From Pseudomonas moorei (lineage in GTDB: Bacteria; Pseudomonadota; Gammaproteobacteria; Pseudomonadales; Pseudomonadaceae), in contig NZ_VZPP01000015.1 of the NCBI RefSeq assembly GCF_008801475.1, positions 62,001-126,000 on the forward strand: a stretch of 64,000 nucleotides of DNA. The letters are read 5' to 3'. The translations under genes were made by a program, and so were the position numbers. Below are positions 1 to 8,414 of the stretch, one piece after another. Position 1 is the stretch's first letter; the number at the start of each line of letters is the position of its first letter. The notes beneath the pieces were generated by a model. That model was not told the DNA's origin. It did not search any database and saw nothing but the letters and a program-made list of their open reading frames with translations.

Positions 1-478
1 CATCGATGACCTGGGCGTACTGACCGTCCAGCGTCCAGCCGCCATGGTGCGGTTCGGCCACGGTTTGCACACTGCAAGCCTCAAGCCCCGCAACACTGGC
101 GAAGGCCAGGGTGGCCCGAGTTTCACCGGCGGCAATCGCCCCCAGCCAGTGCTCCTGGGCCGTCTCGTTGTTGCTCAGCAACAGGGCCGGAGTTGCCAGG
201 CACGACGTGGCGAACAGCGGCGAACCCAACAAAAAGCGCCCGCTTTGCTCCAGCAGAATCGCCAGTTCGACAAACCCCAGACCCATACCGCCAAAGCGCT
301 CGGGCACCATCAGGGCCGGCCAGTAGAGTTGCTGGCCGATCTGTCGCCAGACCTCGGGATCATGCGCGTCCGGACGGTTCATGGCGGCGCGCACGGCATG
401 CGAATCGCTGGCCTTGGCAAGAAAGCGCTCGGCGCTCTCGCGAATCATCAAGTGTTCTTCGGTAAAAGCGAACTCCAT
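1..478 (-). CDS. acyl-CoA dehydrogenase, N-terminal part (runs off left edge)
   Basis: Reading leftward from the ATG at 478, about 159 codons are open to the window edge. The protein begins MEFAFTEEHLMIRESAERFL and continues through a typical acyl-CoA dehydrogenase all-alpha N-terminal domain, including a 'MVPERFGGMGLGFVELA' stretch. The flavin and catalytic parts lie outside the window. It is divergent from the steroid ring C/D operon, so it probably serves an acyl-CoA oxidation step of the same pathway, perhaps as one chain of a heterotetrameric steroid dehydrogenase. That role is inferred from context. The Shine-Dalgarno is weak. Confidence 0.85.
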   Translation of the reverse strand, partial: MEFAFTEEHLMIRESAERFLAKASDSHAVRAAMNRPDAHDPEVWRQIGQQLYWPALMVPERFGGMGLGFVELAILLEQSGRFLLGSPLFATSCLATPALLLSNNETAQEHWLGAIAAGETRATLAFASVAGLEACSVQTVAEPHHGGWTLDGQYAQVID

Positions 479-798
479 GGGGGCTGTCTCTGCAAAGCGG
501 ATGGATGCGTGAAGTCTGGGCTGGTGGCGGCGGTGAACGAATCACTAAAACGGACTAGGGCCATTCTGCTGCTTGCGTAGCCCGTGAGGGAGCTGGTTTG
601 TTCCGTGCGGCGTTCCGACGAAGGTGGCGGGTCAGTCAACATCAACGTTGAATGTGATTGCCTCCTCGCGAGCGAGCCCGTTCCCGCAAAAAGCGCTGCG
701 AAGCGTTGCGGTGCTTAGTCTCAACGGACGATGAAGCGGTGCGCGGCGCTTTGCACAATGTTCGCCACGAAACCCATTCAGCCACCGAGGACCAAGGC
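479..798. promoter_or_regulatory. divergent intergenic region before the steroid operon
   Basis: This 320-bp gap separates the leftward acyl-CoA dehydrogenase from the rightward dioxygenase operon. I see no convincing gene in it. It holds a GGACTA hexamer at 552-557, which read on the minus strand begins a weaker copy of the TAGTCC element found before the DUF1329 and Rieske genes. A 'TGCTTGCG' string at 571-578 is shared with the DUF1329 upstream region. Promoters for both directions should lie here, but I cannot place -35/-10 boxes. Confidence 0.5.
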
Positions 799-1689
799 AT
801 GATCGACATTCGCGGTTTGAGCTATTTCGTCTCTCAGATCGAAAACCTCAGCCATTGGCAGCGTTACGCAGAGGACGTGCTGGGCATGCAAGTACAGCCG
901 GCGCCGGGCGGTGGCCTGTACGTGAAAATGGACGAGCGTCCGTTTCGCATGTTGATCGTCGAAGGCAGTGAGGCGCGTTACCAGGCCTCCGGTTGGGAGC
1001 TGGCCAACGAAAGGGCGTTCCAGACCGCACTTGAGCATCTGGCCGCAGCCGGTATCGAATGGCAGCCGGGGTCGGCCGCCGATATCGAGCAGCGCGGGGT
1101 GCAGGCTCTGGTCAAGGTCACTGACCCGTCGGGCAACTGCCATGAACTGAGTTGGGGGCATCGCTCCGACTGCCTGCCGTTTATCTCGCCACAAGGCGTG
1201 CCGCGCTTCATCACCGGCGACATGGGCCTGGGCCACACGGTGCTGCCGGCGCCGAACTTCGATGCCACCCTGGCGTTCGCCAAGGATGTGCTGGGCTTCG
1301 AGCTGTCGGATATTTTCAACTTCCGTCCCGACCCGTCGGCACCGCCGATCCGCATTCACTTCCTGCATTGCCGGAACGCCCGTCACCACAGCCTGGCGCT
1401 GGCCGAGTACCCGGTGCCGTCAGGTTGCGTGCACGTGATGGTCGAGGTCGATTCGATGACCGAAGTCGGCCGCGCCCACGACCGCCTGCTTGCCCATGAG
1501 GTGACTCTGTCAGCCACCCTCGGCCAGCACCTGAACGATCACATGACCAGTTTTTATATGAAGACGCCGTCCGGTTTCGATCTGGAGTACGGCTATGGCG
1601 GACTGCTGGTCGACTGGGCCGAACACTCGGCGTTCGAGTTCACCCGCGTCAGCATTTGGGGGCACGACTTTTCGGTCGGCCGACAGTAA
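799..1689 (+). CDS. hsaC: type I extradiol (meta-cleavage) dioxygenase, HsaC/TesB family
   Basis: The 296-aa product is a two-module vicinal-oxygen-chelate protein that matches, from memory, the layout of HsaC, the iron(II) enzyme that opens the catecholic A ring of 3,4-DHSA during steroid breakdown. Expected iron ligands are visible at His146 ('GLGHTVL'), His212 ('CVHVMVEV') and Glu263 ('DLEYGYGG'), and the C-terminus reads VSIWGHDFSVG as in HsaC. The ATG at 799 is preferred over an upstream in-frame start because GAGG lies 8 nt before it and the length then fits the family (about 300 aa). It heads the operon, 9 nt before ipdA. HsaA/B and HsaD partners are not in the window. Confidence 0.88.
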   Translation: MIDIRGLSYFVSQIENLSHWQRYAEDVLGMQVQPAPGGGLYVKMDERPFRMLIVEGSEARYQASGWELANERAFQTALEHLAAAGIEWQPGSAADIEQRGVQALVKVTDPSGNCHELSWGHRSDCLPFISPQGVPRFITGDMGLGHTVLPAPNFDATLAFAKDVLGFELSDIFNFRPDPSAPPIRIHFLHCRNARHHSLALAEYPVPSGCVHVMVEVDSMTEVGRAHDRLLAHEVTLSATLGQHLNDHMTSFYMKTPSGFDLEYGYGGLLVDWAEHSAFEFTRVSIWGHDFSVGRQ

Positions 1690-1698
1690 GGAATTGCC

Positions 1699-2577
1699 AT
1701 GATGAACAAACAAATGACAGCGGCCGATGCGGTCGGCCAATTACGCGATGGCATGACCATCGGTTTCGGTGGCTGGGGGCCGCGGCGCAAGCCGATGGCC
1801 ATCGTGCGCGAGATCCTGCGCTCACCGGTCAAGGACTTGACCGTGGTGGCCTACGGCGGCCCGGAAGTGGGCATGCTTTGCGCCGCCGGCAAGGTCAAGA
1901 AGCTGGTATTCGGCTTCGTCACTCTCGACGCGATCCCGCTGGAACCCTATTACCGCAAGGCCCGCGAAGCCGGTGAGCTGGAGCTTATGGAGCTCGATGA
2001 AGGCATGTTTCAGTGGGGGCTGCGCGCCGCTGGCATGCGCTTGCCGTTCCTGCCAACCCGTTGCGGACTGGCCACCGACGTGACGCGTTTGAACCCTGAA
2101 CTCAAGACCGTCCAGTCACCCTATGCCGATGGCGAAGTGTTGTTGGCAATGCCGGCACTAAACCTCGATGTGGCGTTCCTGCATCTCAATGTCGCCGACC
2201 GTCTGGGCAACTGCCTGGTGAGCGGGCCGGACCCTTATTTCGATCACCTGTTTGCCCGCGCCGCCAACCAGTGTTTTGTCTCGTGTGAACGCCTGGAGGA
2301 ACGTCTGGAATTGAACGTCGATCAGGCCCGCTTCAATACCTTCGAGCGCTATCTGGTGAGCGGCGTGGTGCATGCGCCTCTCGGTGCGCACCCGACCAGC
2401 TGCGGCCCCGACTATGGCTGGGATATGAAGCACCTCAAAGGTTATGCCGCCAGCAGCCAGGTGGAAAACGGCTGGCAGGACTATGTGCAGACCTACATCG
2501 CCGGTGGCGAGCAAGCCTATCAGGCCCAGAACGGTGGTGCCGAATCCATGGGCGCCTTGCCCCTTCCCGTGTTCTGA
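1699..2577 (+). CDS. ipdA: IpdA-type CoA-transferase family subunit (COCHEA-CoA ring hydrolase, alpha)
   Basis: This 292-aa protein is a class I CoA-transferase alpha subunit of the IpdA type and has the same length as mycobacterial IpdA. IpdAB does not transfer CoA: it hydrolyses the last steroid ring of COCHEA-CoA. A 'DEGMF' motif at residues 100-104 places Glu101 where I expect the acidic residue important in IpdA; this alignment is by eye. The start ATG at 1699 (or 1702) follows AAGG by 8 nt. The beta subunit follows after 12 nt, as expected for an obligate heterodimer. Confidence 0.87.
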   Translation: MMNKQMTAADAVGQLRDGMTIGFGGWGPRRKPMAIVREILRSPVKDLTVVAYGGPEVGMLCAAGKVKKLVFGFVTLDAIPLEPYYRKAREAGELELMELDEGMFQWGLRAAGMRLPFLPTRCGLATDVTRLNPELKTVQSPYADGEVLLAMPALNLDVAFLHLNVADRLGNCLVSGPDPYFDHLFARAANQCFVSCERLEERLELNVDQARFNTFERYLVSGVVHAPLGAHPTSCGPDYGWDMKHLKGYAASSQVENGWQDYVQTYIAGGEQAYQAQNGGAESMGALPLPVF

Positions 2578-2589
2578 GGAATAGCGACT

Positions 2590-3387
2590 ATGTCTGCAAC
2601 CTGTGATTTCACCCTCGCTGAACTGATGATCGTCGCGGCCTCCGAAGCCTGGCGTGGCAATGGCGAAGTGATTGCCTCGGGCCTGGGCGTTATCCCGCGC
2701 CTGGCTGCCAGCCTGGCCAAGTTGACCCACAGCCCGGAACTGTTGATGACCGACAGCGAGGCGTTCCTGGTAGAGGAACCGATACCGTTGGGGCCGCGTG
2801 GCGACTACGTGCCGCGTTACTCCGGCTATATGTCGTTCGAGCGGGTTTTCGAATGCGTGTGGGGCGGCCGCCGCCACGCGATGATCGGGCCGACCCAGAT
2901 CGACCGCTGGGGGCAGACCAATTTGTCCTGCGTTGGCGACTATCAAAAGCCCAAGACTGCGATCCTGGGCGTGCGTGGCCTGCCAGGCAACAGCATCAAC
3001 CACCTCAACTCGTTCTTCGTGCCCAGCCACAACACCCGAGTGTTCGTCAGCGGCGAAGTGGACATGGTCTCCGGCGTTGGCTTCAAGGCCGAGCGTTGGC
3101 CCGAAGGCGTGCGCCGCGACTTGATGGACATCCATTGCGTGGTGAGCGACTTGTGTGTCCTTGATTTCGATGGCCCGGACCGTGCGGTGCAGGTGCGCTC
3201 GTTGCACCCCGGCGTGAGTTTCGAACAGGTCCAGGACAACACCGGTTTCCCGTTGCTCAAGTCCGCGCAGTTGCACGAAACCGCGCACCCCAACGCTGAG
3301 CAGTTGGCCCTGATCCGCCGACTCGACCCCCACGATTACCGCGCCGCGGCGATCAAGGGCAACCCGACCGGTATCCGTACGGCCTGA
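2590..3387 (+). CDS. ipdB: IpdB-type CoA-transferase family subunit (COCHEA-CoA ring hydrolase, beta)
   Basis: This 265-aa partner of the preceding gene has the CoA-transferase beta fold ('LMIVAASEAWRGNGEVIASG' near the N-terminus, 'GDYQKPKTAILGVRGLPGN' centrally). In the mycobacterial pathway IpdA and IpdB together open the remaining cyclohexenone ring to give a linear dioxo-dicarboxyl-CoA. Translation starts at ATG 2590 with GAGGA overlapping the ipdA stop, so the two are probably coupled. It is slightly longer than the mycobacterial protein (about 250 aa). Confidence 0.87.
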   Translation: MSATCDFTLAELMIVAASEAWRGNGEVIASGLGVIPRLAASLAKLTHSPELLMTDSEAFLVEEPIPLGPRGDYVPRYSGYMSFERVFECVWGGRRHAMIGPTQIDRWGQTNLSCVGDYQKPKTAILGVRGLPGNSINHLNSFFVPSHNTRVFVSGEVDMVSGVGFKAERWPEGVRRDLMDIHCVVSDLCVLDFDGPDRAVQVRSLHPGVSFEQVQDNTGFPLLKSAQLHETAHPNAEQLALIRRLDPHDYRAAAIKGNPTGIRTA

Positions 3388-3402
3388 GGCAAGGAAACCA
3401 GC

Positions 3403-4311
3403 ATGCACAGCAGCGACAGTGAATTTATCGTCCGCCAGGACCACGCCGTCTACGAGACGGACACCCCGGTGCTGTACAGCGTGGCCGAGGGTATCGCCAC
3501 GCTGACGCTGAACCGGCCGACTTTCAATAACGCGCAAAACTCGCAGATGACCTACGCCCTGGACGCGGCCTTCCGCCAGGCGGTGGATGACGACAGCGTC
3601 AAGGTCATCGTCCTGCGCGGCAATGGCAAACACTTTTCGGCAGGTCATGACATCGGCACACCGGGACGGGATATCGACAAGCCGTTCGAGCGCGCGCACC
3701 TGTGGTGGGACCACACCAACAAACCCGGTGGCGAGCAACTCTATGCACGCGAGCAGGAGGTGTACCTGGGCATGTGTCGGCGCTGGCGTGAACTGCCCAA
3801 GCCGACCATCGCCATGGTCCATGGCGCGTGTGTGGCCGGAGGGCTGATGCTCGCCTGGGTTTGCGATTTGATTGTCGCCAGCGACGACGCGTTCTTCCAG
3901 GATCCAGTGGTACGCATGGGCATCCCGGGGGTGGAGTATTTTGCCCATCCCTACGAAATGAACCCGCGTATTGCCAAGGAATTCCTCTTCACCGGTGACC
4001 GCATGAGCGCCACCCGTGCCTGGCAAGTGGGCATGGTCAACCGCCTGGTCTCTCGCGAGGAACTGGAACAGGCCACTTATGCGCTGGCTGCCGGCGTCGC
4101 TCGCCAGCCACGCATGGGCCTTGCCCTGACCAAACAGGCGATCAACCACGTCGAGGACCTGCAAGGCAAACGCACGGCGATGGACGCAGTGTTCGCCTGG
4201 CACCACTTTGCCCATGCCCATAACGAGCTGTTGTCCGGTGACAAACTGGGCGGTTTCGACGCCAAGGGCATGGCTCGGGCCAACAAACAGGCCGAGGAAA
4301 AAAAACAATGA
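3403..4311 (+). CDS. enoyl-CoA hydratase/isomerase family protein (302 aa crotonase)
   Basis: This is a crotonase-fold protein with the oxyanion-hole motif 'GNGKHFSAGHDIG' (about residues 75-85) and a 'HGACVAGGLMLAWVCDLIVAS' stretch. It is longer than EchA20 and carries a 'WWDHTNKPG' insertion typical of a distinct roughly 300-aa subgroup. It is not the EchA20 orthologue, which lies further downstream. In this operon it most likely hydrates or hydrolyses a CoA ester from ring C or D, or from the propionyl side chain. I cannot assign the exact step. Its stop overlaps the ipdC start by 4 nt. Confidence 0.85.
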   Translation: MHSSDSEFIVRQDHAVYETDTPVLYSVAEGIATLTLNRPTFNNAQNSQMTYALDAAFRQAVDDDSVKVIVLRGNGKHFSAGHDIGTPGRDIDKPFERAHLWWDHTNKPGGEQLYAREQEVYLGMCRRWRELPKPTIAMVHGACVAGGLMLAWVCDLIVASDDAFFQDPVVRMGIPGVEYFAHPYEMNPRIAKEFLFTGDRMSATRAWQVGMVNRLVSREELEQATYALAAGVARQPRMGLALTKQAINHVEDLQGKRTAMDAVFAWHHFAHAHNELLSGDKLGGFDAKGMARANKQAEEKKQ

Positions 4312-5420
4312 ACCGCTGGCTCGAGACGCCGCTGACCGAGGCCCTCGGCTGTCGATATCCGATTGTGCAAACCGCCATGGGCTGGGTCGCGGACGCCAAT
4401 CTGGTGATCGGCACGACTCAGGCCGGAGGCTTCGGTTTCCTGGCCGGGGCGACCATCCTGGCCGATGAGCTGGAAGGCGAAATCCGCAAGGTCATAGACG
4501 CAACTGGCGGCAGCAATTTCGGCCTGAACTTTCACATGTTCCAGGACAACGCCGAACAGTGCGTCGACCTCGCGATCAAGTACCGGTTGCGCGCCGTGAG
4601 CTACGGGCGCGGCCCGGACAAACAGACCATCGCGCGCTTCAAGGCGGCCAACGTGTTGTGCATTCCCACCGTGGGCGCGCTGAAACATGCGCTCAAGGCG
4701 GTGGAGCTGGGTGCCGACCTGATCACCGTCCAGGGCGGCGAGGGCGGTGGCCACACCGGCGGTGTACCCAGCTCGATCCTGCTGCCTCAAGTGCTGGCAG
4801 CGGTCAGGGTACCGGTGATCGCGGCCGGAGGATTTTCCACCGGCCGAGGTCTGGCCTCGGTGCTGGCTGCCGGTGGCGTCGGTATCGCCATGGGCACGCG
4901 GTTTCTCATGACCCGCGAATCGCCGACGCCCGTCGCGACCCTGGAACGTTACCTGAAGGTCAACGATCCGCAGCAGGTGCGTGTGACCACGGCGGTGGAT
5001 GGCATGCGTCACCGCATGATTGAAAACCGTTTCATCAATCACCTGGAGCAGGCCGGCCCATTCGGTCGCCTGCGCATTGCCCTGGGCAGCGCCTGGCAAT
5101 GGAAGCAGCAGACCGGCATGAGCCTGGGGCACATGGCCTCGGTCTTTGTCCGTGCGTTGCGTGAAGACCCCTCGGCGCTGTCGCAAGTGGTGATGGCCGC
5201 CAATCAGCCAGTGCTGTTGCGGCGCTCGATGGTCGATGGCGCCCCGGACGAGGGCATCCTGTCCAGCGGCCAGGTTGCGGCGGCCATCGGTGAATTGCTC
5301 AGCTGCAGTGAAGTCATCGAGGGCATCGCCAGCGAGGCCCGGCAATGCCTGGATGCACTCCTGGCACGCAGCCAGACACACCCCTCGAATCATTCAGCCA
5401 GTATTGGAGAACCCCTGTGA
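4308..5420 (+). CDS. ipdC: IpdC-type nitronate monooxygenase-family flavoprotein
   Basis: The 370-aa FMN TIM-barrel protein belongs to the nitronate monooxygenase/2-nitropropane dioxygenase superfamily. 'YPIVQTAMGWVADANLV' opens the barrel and 'VQGGEGGGHTGG' and 'VIAAGGFSTGRG' form the phosphate-binding part. With ipdAB and echA20 adjacent, it fits IpdC, needed for processing 5-hydroxy-HIC-CoA-type intermediates rather than for nitronate oxidation. The ATG overlaps the previous stop (ATGA), indicating translational coupling. Overlap continues at the 3' end, where the next gene starts at GTG 5417. Confidence 0.85.
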   Translation: MNRWLETPLTEALGCRYPIVQTAMGWVADANLVIGTTQAGGFGFLAGATILADELEGEIRKVIDATGGSNFGLNFHMFQDNAEQCVDLAIKYRLRAVSYGRGPDKQTIARFKAANVLCIPTVGALKHALKAVELGADLITVQGGEGGGHTGGVPSSILLPQVLAAVRVPVIAAGGFSTGRGLASVLAAGGVGIAMGTRFLMTRESPTPVATLERYLKVNDPQQVRVTTAVDGMRHRMIENRFINHLEQAGPFGRLRIALGSAWQWKQQTGMSLGHMASVFVRALREDPSALSQVVMAANQPVLLRRSMVDGAPDEGILSSGQVAAAIGELLSCSEVIEGIASEARQCLDALLARSQTHPSNHSASIGEPL

Positions 5421-6169
5421 ACCAGGCATTTACGACACAACTCAATCAGGGGATCGCTGAACTGGTGATCGCCAAACCACCGGTCAATGCCCTCGATAGC
5501 CAGCAATGGCTCGCTCTGGCGCAACAGATTGAAACCCTTGGGGCCAATCCCGAAGTGCGGGTGATCGTCATCCGCGCCGAAGGCCGGGGCTTTTGCGCCG
5601 GTGTCGACATCAAGGAGCTGGACAAGCATCCGGAGCGGATCGTCGAGGTCAATGCCGGTAACTACGCCACCTTCAAGGCGGTGCACCGCAACCCGGTTCC
5701 GGTGATTGTGGCGGTCCACGGTTTTGTCCTGGGCGGCGGCATCGGCATCACCGGGGCGGCGGACATCGTCGTCGCCTCCGAGTGCGCGTCCTTCGCCTTG
5801 CCTGAAGTCGATCGCGGCGCCATGGGTGGCGGTGCGCATCTGCAGCGTCTTTTCCCGGTGCAAAAAGTCCGTTACCTGTTCTTCACCGGCGACAGCATCG
5901 GCGCCCGCGAAGCCCTGCAATACGGCTTTATCGAGCGAATCGTCGCCAAGGACCAACTGCGCGAAACCGCCCTGGGGATCGCGGCGAAAATCGCCGAAAA
6001 GAGCCCGGGCATGATCCGCATCGCCAAGGAAGCCTTGAACGGCATCGAAGACGGCAACCTTGAAGATAAATACCGCTGGGAGCAGGGCTTCACCATGCAG
6101 GCCTACAGCAGCCCGGACTCTGCGGAAACGCGCCGGGCCTTCGTCGAAAAACGCGACGCCAAGTTCTGA
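5417..6169 (+). CDS. echA20: EchA20-type ring D hydrolase (crotonase family)
   Basis: The 250-aa crotonase matches EchA20 closely as I recall it: 'KPPVNALDS', 'RAEGRGFCAGVDIKE', 'LGGGIGITG', 'LPEVDRGAMGGGAHL' and 'AKEALNGIED' occur in the same order. EchA20 hydrolytically opens steroid ring D in HIEC-CoA. I chose GTG 5417, which overlaps the ipdC stop and has GGAGA 6 nt upstream. The reading frame stays open upstream inside ipdC, but those codons would make an implausible extension. Confidence 0.87.
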   Translation: MNQAFTTQLNQGIAELVIAKPPVNALDSQQWLALAQQIETLGANPEVRVIVIRAEGRGFCAGVDIKELDKHPERIVEVNAGNYATFKAVHRNPVPVIVAVHGFVLGGGIGITGAADIVVASECASFALPEVDRGAMGGGAHLQRLFPVQKVRYLFFTGDSIGAREALQYGFIERIVAKDQLRETALGIAAKIAEKSPGMIRIAKEALNGIEDGNLEDKYRWEQGFTMQAYSSPDSAETRRAFVEKRDAKF

Positions 6170-6178
6170 GATAACGCC

Positions 6179-7342
6179 ATGGACCTGACTTATACCCCCA
6201 AGCAAAACGCCTTTCGCGCCGAAGTTCGGACATGGCTGGCGGCCAATCTGCCACGCGAGCCCTTTGCCAGTTACGACAGCCGCGAAGGTTTTGAACAGCA
6301 TCGCGCCTGGGAGGCCAAGCTGTTCGAAAGCCGTTGGTCGATGGTGATGTGGCCGGCCGAACTGGGCGGCCGCGGCAGCGACTTGATCGAGTGGCTGATC
6401 TTCGAGGAAGAGTATTACGGTGCCGGGGCACCGATGCGCATCAACCAGAACGGCCAGCTGTTGCTGGGACCGACCCTGATGGAGTTCGGTACCCAGGAAC
6501 AGAAACAGCGCTTCTTGCCACGCATGGCCGCCAGCCTGGACATGTGGGCGCAAGGCTGGTCGGAGCCCAACGCCGGTTCCGACATGGCGGCGATTACCAG
6601 CAAGGCGGTGCTCGACGGCGACCATTACGTGATCAACGGGCAGAAGACCTGGTCGAGCCGGGCGATCTACGCCGACTGGCTGTTCGGTCTGTTCCGTAGC
6701 GAGCCGGGATCGACTCGTCATCACGGCCTGTCGTTCATCATGGTACCGCTGGATACGCCGGGGGTGAGCATTCGCCCGATCAAGGCACTCAATGGCAAGG
6801 ACGCCTTCGCCGAGGTTTTTTTCGATGACGTGCGGGTACCCGTGAACAACCGCATCGGTGCCGACGGGCAGGGCTGGCATGTGGCAATGGCCACTGCCGG
6901 TTTCGAGCGTGGTTTGCTGCTGCGTTCACCGGCGCGCTTCCAGGCTACGGCACGCAAGCTGGTTGAACTGTACAAGGCCCACCGCGTCAGCGCCGATCGC
7001 GACCCTGGCCTGCGCGATGCCGTGCTGGACACCTGGATGTGCGCCGAAGCCTATGCGATGTCGGCATATTACACGGTCGGACGCTTGAGCCGGGGCGAGC
7101 AGATTGGCGCCGAGTCGAGCATCAACAAAATTATCTGGTCAGAGCTCGACCTGAAGATGCACGAGACCGCCATGCGCATTCTCGGCGCACGTGGTGAGCT
7201 GTTGGCAAAGGGCGCGGAGGCGGGCGACGCGGCGGGCTGGCTGGAGGGTTTCCTGTTCGCCCAGTCCGGGCCGATCTACGCGGGCACCAACGAAATCCAG
7301 CGCAACATCATTGCCGAGCGCATGCTCGGTTTGCCGAAATAA
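6179..7342 (+). CDS. fadE30: acyl-CoA dehydrogenase, FadE30-like
   Basis: This is a full-length 387-aa acyl-CoA dehydrogenase: N-terminal helices, a central beta domain with 'WSEPNAGSDMAAI' (residues 127-139) and 'VINGQKTWSS', then a C-terminal helical domain ending 'TNEIQRNIIAERMLG'. The usual 'YEG' glutamate is replaced by Ala in 'IYAGTNEIQ', while Glu243 in 'GFERG' is a candidate catalytic base, as in FadE26/FadE30-type steroid enzymes. FadE30 desaturates HIP-CoA. It lies 9 nt after echA20 and just before a shorter dehydrogenase, so a heteromeric complex is possible. Confidence 0.85.
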   Translation: MDLTYTPKQNAFRAEVRTWLAANLPREPFASYDSREGFEQHRAWEAKLFESRWSMVMWPAELGGRGSDLIEWLIFEEEYYGAGAPMRINQNGQLLLGPTLMEFGTQEQKQRFLPRMAASLDMWAQGWSEPNAGSDMAAITSKAVLDGDHYVINGQKTWSSRAIYADWLFGLFRSEPGSTRHHGLSFIMVPLDTPGVSIRPIKALNGKDAFAEVFFDDVRVPVNNRIGADGQGWHVAMATAGFERGLLLRSPARFQATARKLVELYKAHRVSADRDPGLRDAVLDTWMCAEAYAMSAYYTVGRLSRGEQIGAESSINKIIWSELDLKMHETAMRILGARGELLAKGAEAGDAAGWLEGFLFAQSGPIYAGTNEIQRNIIAERMLGLPK

Positions 7343-7352
7343 GGAACTGCCC

Positions 7353-8411
7353 ATGGACTTCACTTTTAACGATGACCAGTTGGCGTTCCGCGAAGCCATC
7401 AGTCGTTTCCTGATGACCGAAGCCGCCCCGGAAATGCTCCGGGAAATCTGGGAGACCGATATCGGGCGCTCCCGGGACTTGCGCAACAAGATCGCCGAAC
7501 AGGGGCTGACCGCCTTGTCGGTGCCCGAAGCCGAAGGTGGCATTGGCATGGACGATGTGACCTGGGCGCTGATGACCCAGGAGCTGGGTTACTACGCCAT
7601 TCCCGACTCATTGGCCGACACCGCCTATGTCGCCACCGGCTTGCTCGCCGGCCTGCCTGCGCAGCATCCCGCCCGTGCCGACCTGCTACCACGGATTGCC
7701 GATGGCAGCTTGCGGATGGCGATCAGTCATCCGGTCAATGCCTTGGTCAGCGACGCGCAACTGGCCGAAGTGTTGATTCTTGTCGATGGCGATGAGATCC
7801 ATGTGGTGCCGCGTTCCGAGGTCAAGGTGGACAACCGCCTGAGCATCGATGCGTCGCGACGTCTTGGTCAGGTGACCTGGACCCCATCGCTGTCGACCTG
7901 CATTGCCAGTGGCGAACAGGGCCGCGCCTTGCAGGCGCAATTGCTGGACCGTGGCGCACTGTCGGTGGCCGGGCAACTGCTGGGTCTGGCGCAGCGCATG
8001 CTCGATCTGTCGGTGGACTATGTGGCCCAGCGCAAACAATTCGGCAAGCCGATTGGCAGCTTCCAGGCGGTCAAGCATCACCTGGCCGATGTCGCCCGTT
8101 ACATCGAACAGGCCAAGCCGGTGCTGTATCGCGCCGCCCATGCTCTGGCCCGGGGCGATGTCAACGCTGGCGTGCGGGTTTCGCAAGCACGCCTGGCGGC
8201 CAATGAGGCGAGCTGGATCGCTGCCCGCAAAGGCATCCAGGTGCACGGTGCGATGGGGTACACCTGGGAAGTGGATTTGCAGATGTTCATGAAGCGCGCC
8301 TGGGCCCTTGATTCGTCCTGGGGCGACCGCGGCTTGCATAAAACCCGTGTCAGCGACTACCTGTTCGCCGACGCCACCGGCCTGGGGCCGGGGCATACTT
8401 TCGAGGAATGA
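7353..8411 (+). CDS. acyl-CoA dehydrogenase, short subunit type (352 aa)
   Basis: This is a shorter acyl-CoA dehydrogenase with a reduced central domain: 'AISHPVNALVSDAQLAEVL' replaces the usual flavin-binding beta stretch. The C-terminal domain keeps 'QRKQFGKPIGSFQAVKHHLA' and 'QVHGAMGYTWEVDLQMFMKR'. The pattern matches the smaller chains of alpha2beta2 steroid dehydrogenases such as IpdE1-IpdE2 and the ChsE pairs. Its partner may be the preceding gene or the dehydrogenase at the left edge. ATG 7353 is chosen because AAGGA lies at 7341-7345; upstream in-frame codons fall within the preceding gene. Confidence 0.83.
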   Translation: MDFTFNDDQLAFREAISRFLMTEAAPEMLREIWETDIGRSRDLRNKIAEQGLTALSVPEAEGGIGMDDVTWALMTQELGYYAIPDSLADTAYVATGLLAGLPAQHPARADLLPRIADGSLRMAISHPVNALVSDAQLAEVLILVDGDEIHVVPRSEVKVDNRLSIDASRRLGQVTWTPSLSTCIASGEQGRALQAQLLDRGALSVAGQLLGLAQRMLDLSVDYVAQRKQFGKPIGSFQAVKHHLADVARYIEQAKPVLYRAAHALARGDVNAGVRVSQARLAANEASWIAARKGIQVHGAMGYTWEVDLQMFMKRAWALDSSWGDRGLHKTRVSDYLFADATGLGPGHTFEE

Positions 8412-8414
8412 GTC

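Noticed and set aside
2158..4308. 716-codon open frame on the minus strand opposite ipdA, ipdB and the crotonase gene
   Set aside because: Antisense shadow of the real operon with no recognisable domain or ribosome-binding site.
3403..4311. The first crotonase as EchA20
   Set aside because: It is longer and lacks the EchA20-specific blocks, which are all present in the second crotonase at 5417-6169.
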